Shown here piece by piece: positions 50,046 to 61,131 of a DNA stretch of 64,000 nucleotides. Source of the stretch: Symbiodinium natans (Eukaryota; Sar; Dinophyceae; Suessiales; Symbiodiniaceae); NCBI GenBank assembly GCA_905221605.1, contig CAJNDS010002412.1, forward strand, positions 955,386 through 1,019,385. The letters run 5' to 3'. Every line of letters begins with the position of its first letter. Positions within the stretch are counted from its first letter, which is position 1. Under the pieces are notes generated by a model. The model saw nothing but the letters and a program-made list of their open reading frames with translations. It searched no databases and was not told the DNA's origin. Position numbers and translations under genes: made by a program.

Positions 50046-50460
50046 CTGAGGTGTTTAGGGTCAGGGTTTTCTAGGGTTTAGATGGTATAATGGGGTTTCT
50101 AGGTTATGAAGCTATCCTGAGATGTTTTAGGGTCAGGGTATTCTAGGCTTTAGAGGGTTTTGTGGGGTTTTTGGAGTTCCTGAGATGTTTTAGGGTCAGG
50201 GTTTTTGAGGGTTTAGAGGGTTTCTTGGGCTTTTGGGACTTCGGTTCCCTAGGTGTGTTTGGGTCAGGGTATTCTTGAGATGTCAGGGTGAGGGAAACTA
50301 GGGTTCAGCGGGTATCATAGGGTTTAGAGGGTTTCTAGGGGTTTCTGGGATTTATAGGGTTATGAAGCTATCCTGAGATGTCAGGGTCAGGGTATTCTAG
50401 GCTTCAGAGGGTTTCTTGGGCTTTTGGGGTTTCTAGGGTTTTTTTGTTTAGCGGTTTTTA
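50046..50460 (+). repeat. Minisatellite of 62-70 bp units
   Basis: Five diverged units sharing CCTGAGATGTTTTAGGGTCAGG and TTTAGAGGGTTT; TTATGAAGCTATCCTGAGATG recurs exactly at about 50104 and 50360. Confidence 0.88.
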
Positions 50461-50510
50461 GGGCTCTTGAGGAATTTTAGGGTTTAGGGTGTTTAGCGCG
50501 TTTTGGGTTT

Positions 50511-50924
50511 TTAGGGTTTGGGGCTTAGCTTTCGGGGTTTGCCTTGGGTGTGCATGAGGGTGAACATGTGCGCGGACATCGAGGGCTTCTGTATGACGGT
50601 GCTTCCTGTTGAAACCCCTTCAGGGCGGCGACTCGAACCAACAAAACGCACGCGAATCTTCACAATGCCAACCTTTCGAAGAAAAGGAAGTTGCAGCACG
50701 TGCATGTTCAACATCTGTGCATGCTGCAGACTAGATCTGCTCACGAGCACGCTAGAAACCAAAAAACGCACTGTAGCCAAAAACACCATAAAGCCCCATG
50801 CAACCGCCTGATGCCCCTCATCTACTCTGTTTGGCCCAGGCCGTATTGCAACCCTACCAAGCCTACTCGCTTGAATGATTGTGGGACCTGAGCACCGAAA
50901 AGGCGAAACCTTTGAGCACTGCAT
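50511..50924 (-). CDS. Weak candidate, 137-codon minus frame
   Basis: Open frame without recognised domain (RVAIRPGPNRVDEGHQAVAW; LATVRFLVSSVLVSRSSLQH). Two shorter + frames overlap. Length alone is not significant. Confidence 0.18.
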   Translation of the reverse strand: MQCSKVSPFRCSGPTIIQASRLGRVAIRPGPNRVDEGHQAVAWGFMVFLATVRFLVSSVLVSRSSLQHAQMLNMHVLQLPFLRKVGIVKIRVRFVGSSRRPEGVSTGSTVIQKPSMSAHMFTLMHTQGKPRKLSPKP

Positions 50925-51324
50925 GAACCCTCAGGCCTACAAGCCCTAAACTCTGAAAACCTCCAAGCCGGAAACGCCTTAGAAGCCCGGTAGCCACATA
51001 GAGCCCCAAACCAGAGCCCCTAAACCAAACCCCCTGCACCCCAGAAGTGCTCCTGAATATGGACCCTAAACTACAAACCCTAAGCCTAAACCCTATCAAC
51101 CCTAAACCCTTTAAGCCCTAAACCCCATAAACCCTAAACCCCATAAAGCCTATAAGCCCTAAAAATGCATCCGAAGGTGCTTTCACCGGAGATGGCCTCC
51201 GTGGGGGCGAACAACATCGGCTTCAACTTGCGTGCCTGGGGTGTCAGGTCTAGGGTTGAGGGTTTAGGGTTGAGGGTTTGGGGTGTAGAGGATTTAGAGT
51301 TTATGAGGGCATGGGGTCTGTAAT

Positions 51325-51413
51325 TTGGGATGTTCCCCCTTTTACTAACAGTCCTTAATAGGGATTATAATCGGAGGTACTGTAATCATTAGAAAAAAAG
51401 GCGAACATCCCAA
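51325..51413. mobile_element. Family A element, intact
   Basis: GGGATGTTCCCCCTTTTACTAACAG ... AAAGGCGAACATCCC; right arm shortened. Confidence 0.75.
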
Positions 51414-51654
51414 TCTATGATCGTGTTTCTGTTGGGTATGATGTAGGGCGCTTGCTAGAGTGTGGGTTGAGGGGTTAGGGATTCTGTTAGGTGTAGGGGC
51501 GGTTGCTGGGCCACCAACGTAGGAGTTTGACACCATACTGCACGGTTTTGCTTTGCGATTGGGATCTTAGAGCTCTATCCAGTTATCTAGTGTTTCACAG
51601 GCTACGGAGAAGACAGGCCAGCATGAGTTCAACAAATAAGCAAATCTTGAAACA

Positions 51655-51870
51655 CTAAATGAACAAACAGTTTAAGAAGTAACATAAATGCAGTAAACAC
51701 ACACATTTATATCCAAATAAATAAACAGATATGAATATAAATATAAATAAATATATATATATATATACATATAAAAATAAATATAAACAGAGATATAATA
51801 TAACAACATATAACATAAATATGATTAAACATACTATACTATTATATACTATCATATATAAACGTGCGCG
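51655..51870. other. AT-rich low-complexity stretch
   Basis: ATA/TAAATA-rich, free of telomeric units. No gene seen. Confidence 0.8.
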
Positions 51871-51890
51871 TATGTGTGCATGTACCTTGG

Positions 51891-51992
51891 GGACTAAATG
51901 AACCCTCAAAGGGTTTATGGTTCATATACCTTGTCAATAGGGAGTGTAGAAGTTTAGTAGTCTCGGGTATATGACCCCAAATTTACTTCATT
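51891..51992. mobile_element. Family C element, copy 4
   Basis: TACCTTGGGGACTAAATGAACCC ... GGGTATATGACCCC...TTCATTTGG. Confidence 0.65.
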
Positions 51993-52151
51993 TGGCCCTC
52001 ACCCCGAAGCCCTGAACCCCAAACCTAAACCCTAAACCCTAAACCCTAGACCCTCGCCCCAAAGCCCTGAACCCCAAACCGCGCCGAGGTGCCACCTGGG
52101 CCAAAGTGTCTGGGCACATGGCCTTGACATATGGTACCTCGCCCGAGGCTT

Positions 52152-52285
52152 GGTTTAGGGTTTAGGGTTTAGGGTTTAGGGTTTAGGGTTTAGGGTTTAG
52201 GGTTTAGGGTCTAGGGTCTAGGGTTTAGGGTTTAGGGTTTAGGCTTTAGGGTTCAGGGTTCAGGGTTTAGGGTTTGGGGTTTACC
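52152..52285 (+). repeat. TTTAGGG array
   Basis: About eighteen units with TCTAGGG and TTCAGGG variants. Confidence 0.96.
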
Positions 52286-53155
52286 TTTTCCTGCTTTGCC
52301 ACCTGCCTCGCTGACACTGCAGGTAACAATCCGGGAAAAGCTTTAAAGGCGTTCCACTAAGCTCAGAGGGTTTAGGGATCGGAGGGGTTCCGGGGGTGAA
52401 TCCTTGGGTTTCGAGGGACTTAGGGCCTTGGGTGCTTCAGGGGTTTTCGGGTTTAGGGCGCTAGGGTTTTAAGTGAGTTCTTCTGGTAGGGTTTAGGGTT
52501 TAGGGTTCAGGGTTCAGGGTTCAAGGTTTAGGGCCTGCGGTCGAAGGGTGTATATCTGGATGATAGATGGCTGGTCCCTGCTTGAGCCAGGTTGCTTCTG
52601 GGAGGAAGCCGCAGCCCTAACCCCGCAACCCTACCGTTTTCAAACGCTTAACTGAGTAATCCTAAATCCCAGTCACGAACCCAGATACCCTAAACCCTAA
52701 ACGCTAAACCCGAAACCTTATGTCACCCTAAACCTCGCCAACAAAACCCCAGCAATGCGAGCACTTTGTGTATCCACTCGTCGACCAGCTGCTCAGACAC
52801 TTCGCCTCGCTGACCATGGGATTCGGAATTTAGGGTTTAGGGTTGTCCCTGGGGTTTACTGGGGTAGGTTTGGAGGCCCTAGACAATTTGAATTTTATAT
52901 GGCTTTATCAGGATTATATAGGGGAATCAAGGGGAATAAAAACGAAAAACTCTGTTCAAACCTTCCCCTGCTTAGAGGGCCCTACTTCAACCTTACTTGG
53001 GCCCGAAACCCTAAGTTTTGCGGCCTACACCTCTACATAAGCCGAATCCCTTTCGCGGTTATCAGGCGTTTCTTCAAGGAGTTGAGGCTGGGCTCCAGAT
53101 GCGCGTGGCACCTGGAATGCCGAAACCTGAGGTTCTTCAGGAGCTCCCTATGGTG

Positions 53156-53262
53156 GTTTCCGAAACTAGAAGTACCTCATTATTGGGGTCCTTATTATGA
53201 GGGAATCCTACTATGTGGGGTCTACTATTTTAGGGGCCCTACGTCGCACAAGAATAGCGAGC
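53156..53262. mobile_element. Family D element, copy 5
   Basis: TTTCCGAAACTAGAAGTACC ... GAGGGAATCCTACTATG ... TTAGGGGCCCTACG. The 173-codon + frame at 52755-53276 runs through it and is rejected for that reason. Confidence 0.7.
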
Positions 53263-54337
53263 CGGGACAGCCATAGAGGGCTGAAGCTGCTAGACTCGTG
53301 TCTACCTACATGGGCTATTATGCCCTATCACCCCTTAAACGGGCCCTTATAGAAGGGTTGGTTAAGGGGATTATAAGGCCTAGTAGCCCATGCTGGTACG
53401 AAGCGCTTTCTGGGTTGCCTCTTTCTGATTATGAGCGACCTGTGCCGACGATACTTACCGATGCTTCCATGCAGGTGAAGTTGTCTTACACACGGAAGGC
53501 ATGCTAGCAATGCAGGCCAGCACATGCCGTCCTCCTGTCATCCTTCTTTGACGGAGATTGCGCACCATGCAAGTTGTGATTGAAATCGCGAGACATTTTT
53601 GGCTCGAAATCGCGCTCTCGCCTAGGTCCCGTGCGCATGCGGGTTTCATCCTGCTCGTCATCCTGCAAAACCCTTGAAAGCCCTGAGCAAATCCTCTAAA
53701 ACTTCATTCCGTGCGCTCGAACTGAAGCTGCCTAGCTACTCACTCCTACACCCCTGTGTGGCCACTAATTAGGCCGCAAAACCATGAAGCAGTCCCTAAA
53801 CCCTAAACCCTAACCCCAAACCCCTATCCAAGGCAGGACAGGGTCTCTAAGCTTGCAAACCTTCAGGCCATGGTTTTGCGAAAGAAATTCAGGCCCGGCA
53901 CCCGCGCCCCCCAAAGCTCCTAATTAAACCTTTGAGCCTTCTTCTTTTTTCTTTCAAGGGAATTTGGCAGTGTGCGTGCAAAAGACACAGAAAAGCCAGG
54001 ACCCGCTAAACCTTTGAGCCTTCGGTTCACCCAAAGCCCTCAACACTAAAACCCCAGAACTTTGTGTCGCAAAGGTTTGGGTGAATTACGGTGCAGGGGC
54101 TGAGGGCTCCAACCAAGCCTCGATGTTGAGGTGCCTTCTATGAAGAACCCTACCCTCAGCTCTCTAAACCCTAAACCCTAAACCCTAACATTCAATCTCT
54201 AACGGCTGAGCCATGAAGCTCTTCTGTCAAAGCCCCGAGAGTCTGGGTTTGGGGTGCAGGAACTCGGATTCAGGGTGTGGGAAGATCCAACTGTCCACCT
54301 CAACCTTCGACTCACCAGGCCCCTTTCCTTCATGGGT

Positions 54338-54475
54338 TTCCCTACTACCCCTCTATACTATCCCCCCCCTAGGTTCCCCCCTTAAATAACCTCTTTATTG
54401 GGCTTCATCATCCCTAAATAGCCTTAATTATGGGGGGAACCTAGGGGGGGGTAGTACAGAGGGGGGTAGTAGGGA
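54338..54475. mobile_element. Family G long hairpin
   Basis: Arms of about 46 bp (54339-54384 and 54430-54475) are nearly perfect inverted copies around CCTAGGTTCCCCCC; loop about 45 bp. Single copy in the window. Confidence 0.8.
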
Positions 54476-55014
54476 GTCGCCCAACCCTCAACCCCAAACC
54501 CATTCAACCAACGCATGCTTACCCCCACATCCTAAAACTCCCAAGAAAAACGGGACCGGGGCTAGGCTTGCGGGGTGCGGAGACCACTAACCTCGGTTCA
54601 ACTTTCAGTTCCTTAAGGTTCAATGTTTGGCCCAATGTTTCTGAATGCTCTGCCGTGCCAAGCTCCAACTCTTTTGTTAGCTCAACCCCACAAAGCCCAA
54701 AAGCCGTAAACCCGAATAACACTTAGGTCCTGAAAGCCCTAAAGCGAGAACCCTAAAGGCATAAACCCTACAAAGCCCAAAGCCCTGCAAAACCGAGAGC
54801 CCTAAAAGGAAATCATAACCAATTAGGCCTAAACCCTAAACTCTATACCTTAAGAAGGCCTACAAGCCTAGTCCAGATAAACCCTGTACTCCGCAAAAGC
54901 CCTTAAGCCCGACCCTATCAAAAGACGAGAACCCTGCTAAAAAAACCTTAAAAAGCCGAAAGCCCCATGAATAATGCACAAAACTGAGAACCCCAACACT
55001 AGTTACCCTAGTTG

Positions 55015-55070
55015 CCCTAGTTACCCTAGTTACCCTAAACCCTAAACCCTAAACCCTAAGCCCAGTCCCC
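55015..55070 (-). repeat. Variant array ACCCTAGTT then CCCTAAA
   Basis: Four ACCCTAGTT-type nonamers run directly into CCCTAAA. Confidence 0.92.
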
Positions 55071-55169
55071 AAGCAACTCTCCAAGGCGGGAGGCCCTGCA
55101 GCATTGGCGACATTTGGGCAATGATGGCCTTCTGCTCGTGGAGTCGGCAGAGGCTCCTACAGGAGGGGT

Positions 55170-55250
55170 CCCCTTTGTAACCCTAAACCCTAAAGGCCTA
55201 AACCCTAAACCCTAAACCCTAAACCCTAAACCCTAAACCCTAAACCCTCC
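55170..55250 (-). repeat. CCCTAAA array
   Basis: About ten units; left edge of a 98-bp island ending at the TTTAGGG array at 55348. Confidence 0.96.
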
Positions 55251-55347
55251 CCCCCTGGCAGCAGCTGCCTTGGGTGCAGGGTGGAAGAACAAACAGAGCC
55301 ATCAACGAGCTCCTCTCAAGACTGAAAGCCTTGCAGACCATGGCGCC

Positions 55348-55398
55348 GGTTTAGGGTTTAGGGTTTAGGGTTTAGGGTTTAGGGTTTAGGGTTTAGGG
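55348..55398 (+). repeat. TTTAGGG array
   Basis: Seven perfect units. Confidence 0.97.
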
Positions 55399-55579
55399 AG
55401 CCGGAGGGTTTAAAGCATTCCCCTGGCTCGAAGCGCAAGGGATGCAACACCTATGCGCTCACCTGTCACCAGCTCGTCGTGGGGTGTGCTTTGCAGGTGG
55501 TCAGCAAGTAGGGGAGCGGGGTTCTCAGAACGTTTTGCCCGCCCATGGTCTAGGACCTTGCATATTCCACCGCAACCGG

Positions 55580-55745
55580 TTAGGGTTTAGGGCTTATAGG
55601 GCTTATAGGGCTTATCGGGCTTATAGGGCTTCGGGCTTCTAGGGCTTACAGGGCTTCTTGGGCTTCTGGGCTTATAGGGCTTCTAGGGCTTCTAGGGCTT
55701 ATAGATGCTTATCGGGCTTCTAGGGCTTAGGGCAAGGTTTAGGGG
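55580..55745 (+). repeat. Variant array GGGCTTATA/GGGCTTCTA
   Basis: About seventeen 9-bp units of GGGCTTATA, GGGCTTCTA and relatives: strong local homogenisation of a non-canonical unit. Confidence 0.93.
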
Positions 55746-55846
55746 CCAACGAAACGCTCCTCGACTCGATGAAGTAGCGGCGCAGCTTTAACCGCAGTGG
55801 CTCAGGCATCTGGCTGTCCTCGCAGGGGTCTTGTGCAGGATCCGCC

Positions 55847-55990
55847 TAAACCCTAAACCCTAAACCCTAAACCCTAAACCCTTTTGCAACAGGCACCCTA
55901 AACCCTAAACCCTAAACCCTAAACCTTATAAACCCTAAACCCTAAACCCTAAACCCTAAACCCTAAACCCTAAACCCTAAACCCTAATCG
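55847..55990 (-). repeat. CCCTAAA arrays around TTTTGCAACAGGC
   Basis: Two arrays separated by CCCTTTTGCAACAGGCA, an acceptor-like tail as at 33.1 kb. Confidence 0.94.
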
Positions 55991-56299
55991 ACGTATGGGG
56001 GCGAGTCTACCTCCCCAACGGATTGAGTGCCGTCTGCGAAACCCTCTGAAAAAAGGTGACAAAAGGAACTGTTGAGCCTTGTAGTTGCCGGACCTCCCAA
56101 GGTTTATGGGATTTAGGTTCTGCAGGGTTTTGACTTTAGGGTTGAGGGTTTCGGAGTTTTTTTTGGTACTTGAGGTTGTTGAGTTCAGGGTTCAGGGGGC
56201 ATCCCCGAAGCCCGCATACACAAGAGTGGTGGTCGCTGCATGCCAAACCACAGGCCTAAACCCTATACGTACCCTAAACCCTAAACCCTAAATCCTATA

Positions 56300-57080
56300 A
56301 ACCGTAAACACCATGCCTTCAGGAGCCAGTTGAGATCGTCCATGGTCCGCTTGAAAGCCACCTCGCAGCCAAACTAAGGCAGTCTCTTTCAGGCAAATCT
56401 CCCTGAAACCCGAAACCCGTATCCCTAAACCCTCAACCCAAAATGAGCCCCCAACACTGGGGTCCTCTCTCAGACTCCCCGGAACTCAGCTCTTGCAAAA
56501 CTTGTGGGAATGCTGAAATCGTTTAGTGCGTAAAGTCGCCCTAAGCCCTGTAGCCCTCAGAAGACTTCGCATCTTGGCGAAGCACCCTGTCTAGCGAATC
56601 AAGGCATCCACAAAGAGCCATAGCAAGCAGCACCGTCAACACAAACGCACACATCTGTACCAGCTTTCTCAAACAGGTAATTCGGCTCCTACAAACATGG
56701 CCCCAGTGGCCCGGAGCTTAGAGACCCACCGTTCAGCCACCCACATCTTGGAGGTTCCATCTGTCAGTACGGAGACAGGTATCGCCTGCACACCCTCTCC
56801 GAAGCTTCTCAGATGTCTTGCCGCTTGAAAAAAGCCCAGTTGCCCAAAGGCTTAGAGTTTAGGACTGTGTTTTTGATGTGGCCTTGGCTTGGGAGGAGTA
56901 GGGCTATTTAACGTCCGGGCGCATCATGTGGCAGCAGCGTCGCCACCACAGCACACATCCTGGGCTGCTCTGTGCCGGAACTTAGTTACATTCACGTACC
57001 ATATGGATGCAGAGTACTTTGCTTTGCTTCGTTATGCTTGGTCACTACCCTTGTCCCATATTTAACCCAGGAGTACCCTT
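56300..57080. other. 780 bp without arrays
   Basis: Mixed unique sequence, a single CCCTAAAC remnant near 56424. No frame or element could be supported. Confidence 0.5.
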
Positions 57081-57084
57081 GTCC

Positions 57085-57160
57085 CTAAACCCTAAACCCT
57101 AAACCCTGAACCCTGAACCCTGAACCCTGAACCCTAAACCCTAAACCCTAAACCCTAAGC
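57085..57160 (-). repeat. CCCTAAA/CCCTGAA array
   Basis: Four CCCTGAA units flanked by CCCTAAA, as in the array at 17.96 kb. Confidence 0.95.
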
Positions 57161-57844
57161 CTTACCGAAACCCTAAAACTGAATACCGTCATAACTTATG
57201 CTTCTTAACATCAACAAAGCATCTGGCCGATCACAAACGCCCAGACAGTGGCCATGGCGATCATGCAAAACGACGCCACCCAATACCTCGGTCAGACAGG
57301 CTTCCCTAAACCCTAGACGGCCCAGACCCTAAACTCTATAACCCTAAACCCAAAACCCCAAACCCTAAACCCTATAAACCCTAAACCCCCAAAAATGGGT
57401 TTGGGGCTTGGGGCATAGGTTTTTTTGCCGCCCGCCTAGCTGAGCTGCATGTCCTATAGGGCACGCTCTGTAGCCTCTGAGGATGAAGACAAAACGCTCG
57501 ACAAGCGCTATACCCCTAAACCCCACACGAACTTGAGTGGCCGGCTGGAATAACTTAAACGGTTCATGCACATTGCTGTTCACCAGAAACACAAGAATGC
57601 GTTTTTGTGGAGAGTTGTCATGTTGTTTCATAAAAGTCGGGAAGCCAAAGCCAAGGGGCTCGGGTTGAGGGTTTAGAGCAGGGTAGGGGAGGCAAATTTA
57701 GGACTTTTCAGGATCGCTAAAACCCCCCCAAGAAGCCGAGAACGAAGCAATGGTTCAATCTAGGGTTGAGGGCTGATCCCTGAACCCTAATCTCACATCC
57801 CTCAACCGTACCGGAACCCTACACCCGAAGCCCAAAACCCCTAA

Positions 57845-57957
57845 CCCTACCCCTAAACCCTAAACCCTAAACCCTAAACCCTAAACCCTAAACCCTAAAC
57901 CCTAAACCCTAAACCCTAAACCCTAAACCCTAAACCCTAAACCCTAAACCCTAAACC
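57845..57957 (-). repeat. CCCTAAA array
   Basis: Sixteen perfect units. Confidence 0.98.
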
Positions 57958-58069
57958 GTCCGAATGCGAAAGCCAAGGTGCTCCTTCTCAGTCTGCGGCG
58001 TGATGTCCTCAGCGTTTCGTGGTTTGATGGGCGCGGGGGTTGCTCTCTTCGAGCCGCCCTGAAAAAAGG

Positions 58070-58205
58070 GGCATATATGTACATATATATATATAGACAT
58101 ATCGAAATATGTGTGTGTTTTGAAAAATGTGCATAAATACATACATAAATAAATCAATATGTATATATATGTATATATATATATATATGCTCATATGTAT
58201 ATACC
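58070..58205. other. AT-rich low-complexity stretch
   Basis: TATATA/CATATG runs; the short Ile/Tyr-rich frames here are spurious. Confidence 0.85.
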
Positions 58206-58351
58206 AAAAACTGGGGTCCTTGATGTGTCATCACGTCCGCTCTATAAACCCTAAACAACGCCCAATCCAGCAAAGCCGCGCCATAGCCGATGCTCGTGAG
58301 CGTCATGATGGCCCAGTAGAGCGACAGACCTCAGCGAGCTGAAGAAGTCGC

Positions 58352-58530
58352 TGGGGACCACATGAGCCCCTTAGGAAAGGGCAAATTGCTTCATTATTAC
58401 CTTAATAGTTCCCCCCTTATACTCACAGTCCTTAGTAGAGATTCTAGTACCCCCATTATAATCCCTCTTAAGGACTGCTAGTATACGGGGGACATCCCGG
58501 TTCTTCGGGGGTTCATTTCGTGCCCAGGGA
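58352..58530. mobile_element. Family C element with nested family A
   Basis: CTGGGGACCACATGAGCCCC on the left and GGGGTTCATTTCGTGCCCAGG on the right belong to family C. A complete family A hairpin (58409-58499) lies inside. Confidence 0.7.
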
Positions 58531-59002
58531 AAGTGCCAAACTACCCATGCAGGAAGCTGCAGGCCTAAAGCGGTAAAGGACACGTCCTTTCAACCCTGGC
58601 ACCTTTAAAACCCCAACGCCCTGAACGCTAGACCCTAAACCCTAAAGCCATAAACCCTAAACCCTAAACTCAGCACCCCCGAAGCACGGAAGAAAAAGAA
58701 AAACACAAACTGGGGTCCAGGCAATAGATGCCCGAACGTGAGCTGTAAGTGGACTTCAAGCCACCCTTCGCCGCCTATGGATGCCGCATCCATAAACCCT
58801 AAACCCTAAACCCTAAACCCTGGACGCGTGTGGACTATCTACGCTTGCGGCTTCTTCTAAAGAGATTTACTGCATATACTTACAAGAATGAATACATAGA
58901 AAGTACATATATACATATACGGATATTTATTTATACATTCCTGGCGATTCTTTCATTAAAGTCTGGTTTGTTCGGAAATAGAGGATTTAGGGACAGTTGC
59001 TG

Positions 59003-59097
59003 CCTGGGACCTGCTTTACCCACAGTTTTATGGGATATAATTACCTACTAACTGAGGGTAGTTGCTACTAAACTCTAGGTAAGTAAGAGACCCAGGT
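59003..59097. mobile_element. Family B element, intact
   Basis: GCCTGGGACCTGCTTTACCC ... CTCTAGGTAAGTAAGAGACCC. Confidence 0.75.
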
Positions 59098-59660
59098 AGA
59101 GTCTGGTAGGACTTTCGAAGGTCGGGACTTCCGTCTTCAGCGTGCCCCGCTTCCGGTCAACACTAGGATTTAACGTCCAAAAACCCTAAACCCTACGGCC
59201 CTACGCCCTAACCACCCTAAACCCTTAAACCTTAACCCTTAACCCTAAACCCTAAACCCCACAGGGTACTACATTGGCACCTTCGGGCATGATGCAGCCG
59301 AGTTTATTTGGGGGTGTTTCTGGGGGTACAAGGCTTCAGACTTTCTCAAACCCCCGCACCCTACCCACCTCCGCAACCAAACAAGAAGCTACAGAGATTG
59401 AACTCGAACCCTAAACCCTAAACCCTAAACTCAATCTGGGCTTCGGAGCTGTCGTCACAAGGTTCCGTGTTTGTTCTGAGGGCTAGCATATAGGCTCTTT
59501 GCCCTCTTTTCAAGAGCTTTGCTTTACGAAGGCCGGTGGCCTCCTTCTGCTACCCTTATACCTTCATGCAGCCCCTCGATACCCCAATAAGAAGCCTACT
59601 TAAAGAGACCAACCCATATCAGCAGCTGGCTTTCTTGTCAGGGCTCGGGGTTCAGAGGCT

Positions 59661-59793
59661 GGGATGTTCCCCCATCATACTAACAGTCCTTAATAGGGAT
59701 TCTAGTACTACCCCCCTATGATAATACCCTAAACCCTAAACCCTAAACCCTAGTCCCTATTAAGGACTGTTGGTACAAAGGGGCCAACATCCC
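59661..59793. mobile_element. Family A element with 28-bp telomeric insert
   Basis: GGGATGTTCCCCCATCATAC ... CAAAGGGGCCAACATCCC; insert 59726-59753 (four CCCTAAA-type units) lies at the internal ATAATCCCTATT. Confidence 0.8.
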
Positions 59794-60319
59794 GACCTAG
59801 AGGTCACCTTCTCAAGCCCCAGGTCAATGCAACTAAACGCCGCGCCGCATGGAAGAAGCCCGAGCCCTGCCTTCTCAGATCTAGTTACACACGCCCACCT
59901 AATTGTGAGGGTGCAGACATTTTGGGGTCTGGGGTTGGGGTTTAGGGTTTGGTTTAGGGTTTAGGGTTTAGGGTGATAACTTGGGAAGAATTCTGTCGCG
60001 AGTCCTCCACTGCCTTCAGCCAGGTAAAGGTGTCGGGAACCTGTGCGGAAGCGTTCGGGGATGAACGTCTAGAAGACAGAGGGGTCTGGATTTGCTTGAT
60101 AAACCCTAAACCCTAAACCGTGAACCCTAAACCCTAATCCCTGAACCCTGAACCCTAAACCCTAAATCCTAAACCTTAAGGCTTCGAAGGGCGCGTTGAA
60201 GGGCTTTGAGCCGTGATCCTAACGACAACTCTTAACGCAAGCTTTGCCCTTCGACTCGACCCTGGTCCTGCCGTTTGCTACACCCTAAACCCAAACCCTA
60301 AGCCCTAAACCCGACATCT

Positions 60320-60401
60320 TGGGACGTTCCCCTTATGGGAATTCTGATAGGGGGTACTATAATCCTTAACAAGGACTGTTAGTAGAAAGAGGAACATCCC
60401 A
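60320..60401. mobile_element. Family A element, shortened left arm
   Basis: GGGACGTTCCCCTTATGGGAA ... TTAGTAGAAAGAGGAACATCC; CTAACAGTCC of the left arm is missing. Confidence 0.7.
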
Positions 60402-60770
60402 ATGGTAACCCTAAACCCTAAACCCTAAACCCCAAACCCTAAACCCGAAATTCCTACAAACCCTGTGAAGTTTAAGGGATTCAGGTCTAAGTGTTGAAGC
60501 TCTCCTGTTTTTTCTCACTGACCCCAAAACTCTAAACTACGTCAGCTTGCAGTCCCCAGGGGACTTCTCTCTTAAAATTAGAAACCCTTAGCCCCAAATC
60601 ATGAGCCCTAAAGTATCATGTTCTGTACTACAAATACATCGAGGTCATAAATTGGCAATTCTTGAGGCTCCCGTGCAGCGCTAAAACAAACCTGAAGTTT
60701 TGCAAATGTTCGAGGTCTCAAGCACTTTCTCAGGATAGCTTTCTCCAGGTTCTCATGGTGGTCTTTAGCA

Positions 60771-61131
60771 TCAAAAAGTAGCCAGACAGATTGTTGGTCG
60801 ATCTTTCGAGAAAGCTGAAAAATATCGACATCAGCTTTCTCTCTTTAAAGCAGACTGGGAACCCGACATCTGGTCACAAAAACCAAAACCTGATATTTTC
60901 AAAATGTTCGAGAAGCTCCGGCCTCATATGCCACAGCTGCCCAACAGCAGGCCATCCAGTGGCAAGTCAAAGAAAGACCTCGGCTTCTTCACATGCGATC
61001 ACCCTAAACAGGCACTCAGGGAATCTAGATTTTGGGGTTCTCAAGGCAACGCTTGCTCCGTGCTCCCACAAGCCCGTATGAAGCCGCGCCGCCGAAGACG
61101 AACTTCAGGAGAGACAGCAGCGCGTTGCTGA
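60771..61131 (+). CDS. Candidate exon, about 120 codons
   Basis: Longest repeat-free + frame: after GGTCTTTAG| it reads KVARQIVGRSFEKAEKYRHQ, then LFKADWEPDIWSQKPKPDIF, KMFEKLRPHMPQLPNS, and ends RRRRRTSGETAARC with TGA at about 61132. It begins without ATG, so it would be an internal or terminal exon. Charged and hydrophilic; no domain recognised. Chance ORFs of this size are expected in the window. Confidence 0.33.

Noticed and set aside
52740-52820. Minus-strand exon (EVSEQLVDEWIHKVLALLG)
   Set aside because: Attractive reading, but no convincing splice boundaries and the + strand is open too.
52755-53276. Longest ATG-started frame (173 codons, +)
   Set aside because: It runs through a family D hairpin and telomeric units; its length is near the maximum expected by chance in 64 kb of six frames.
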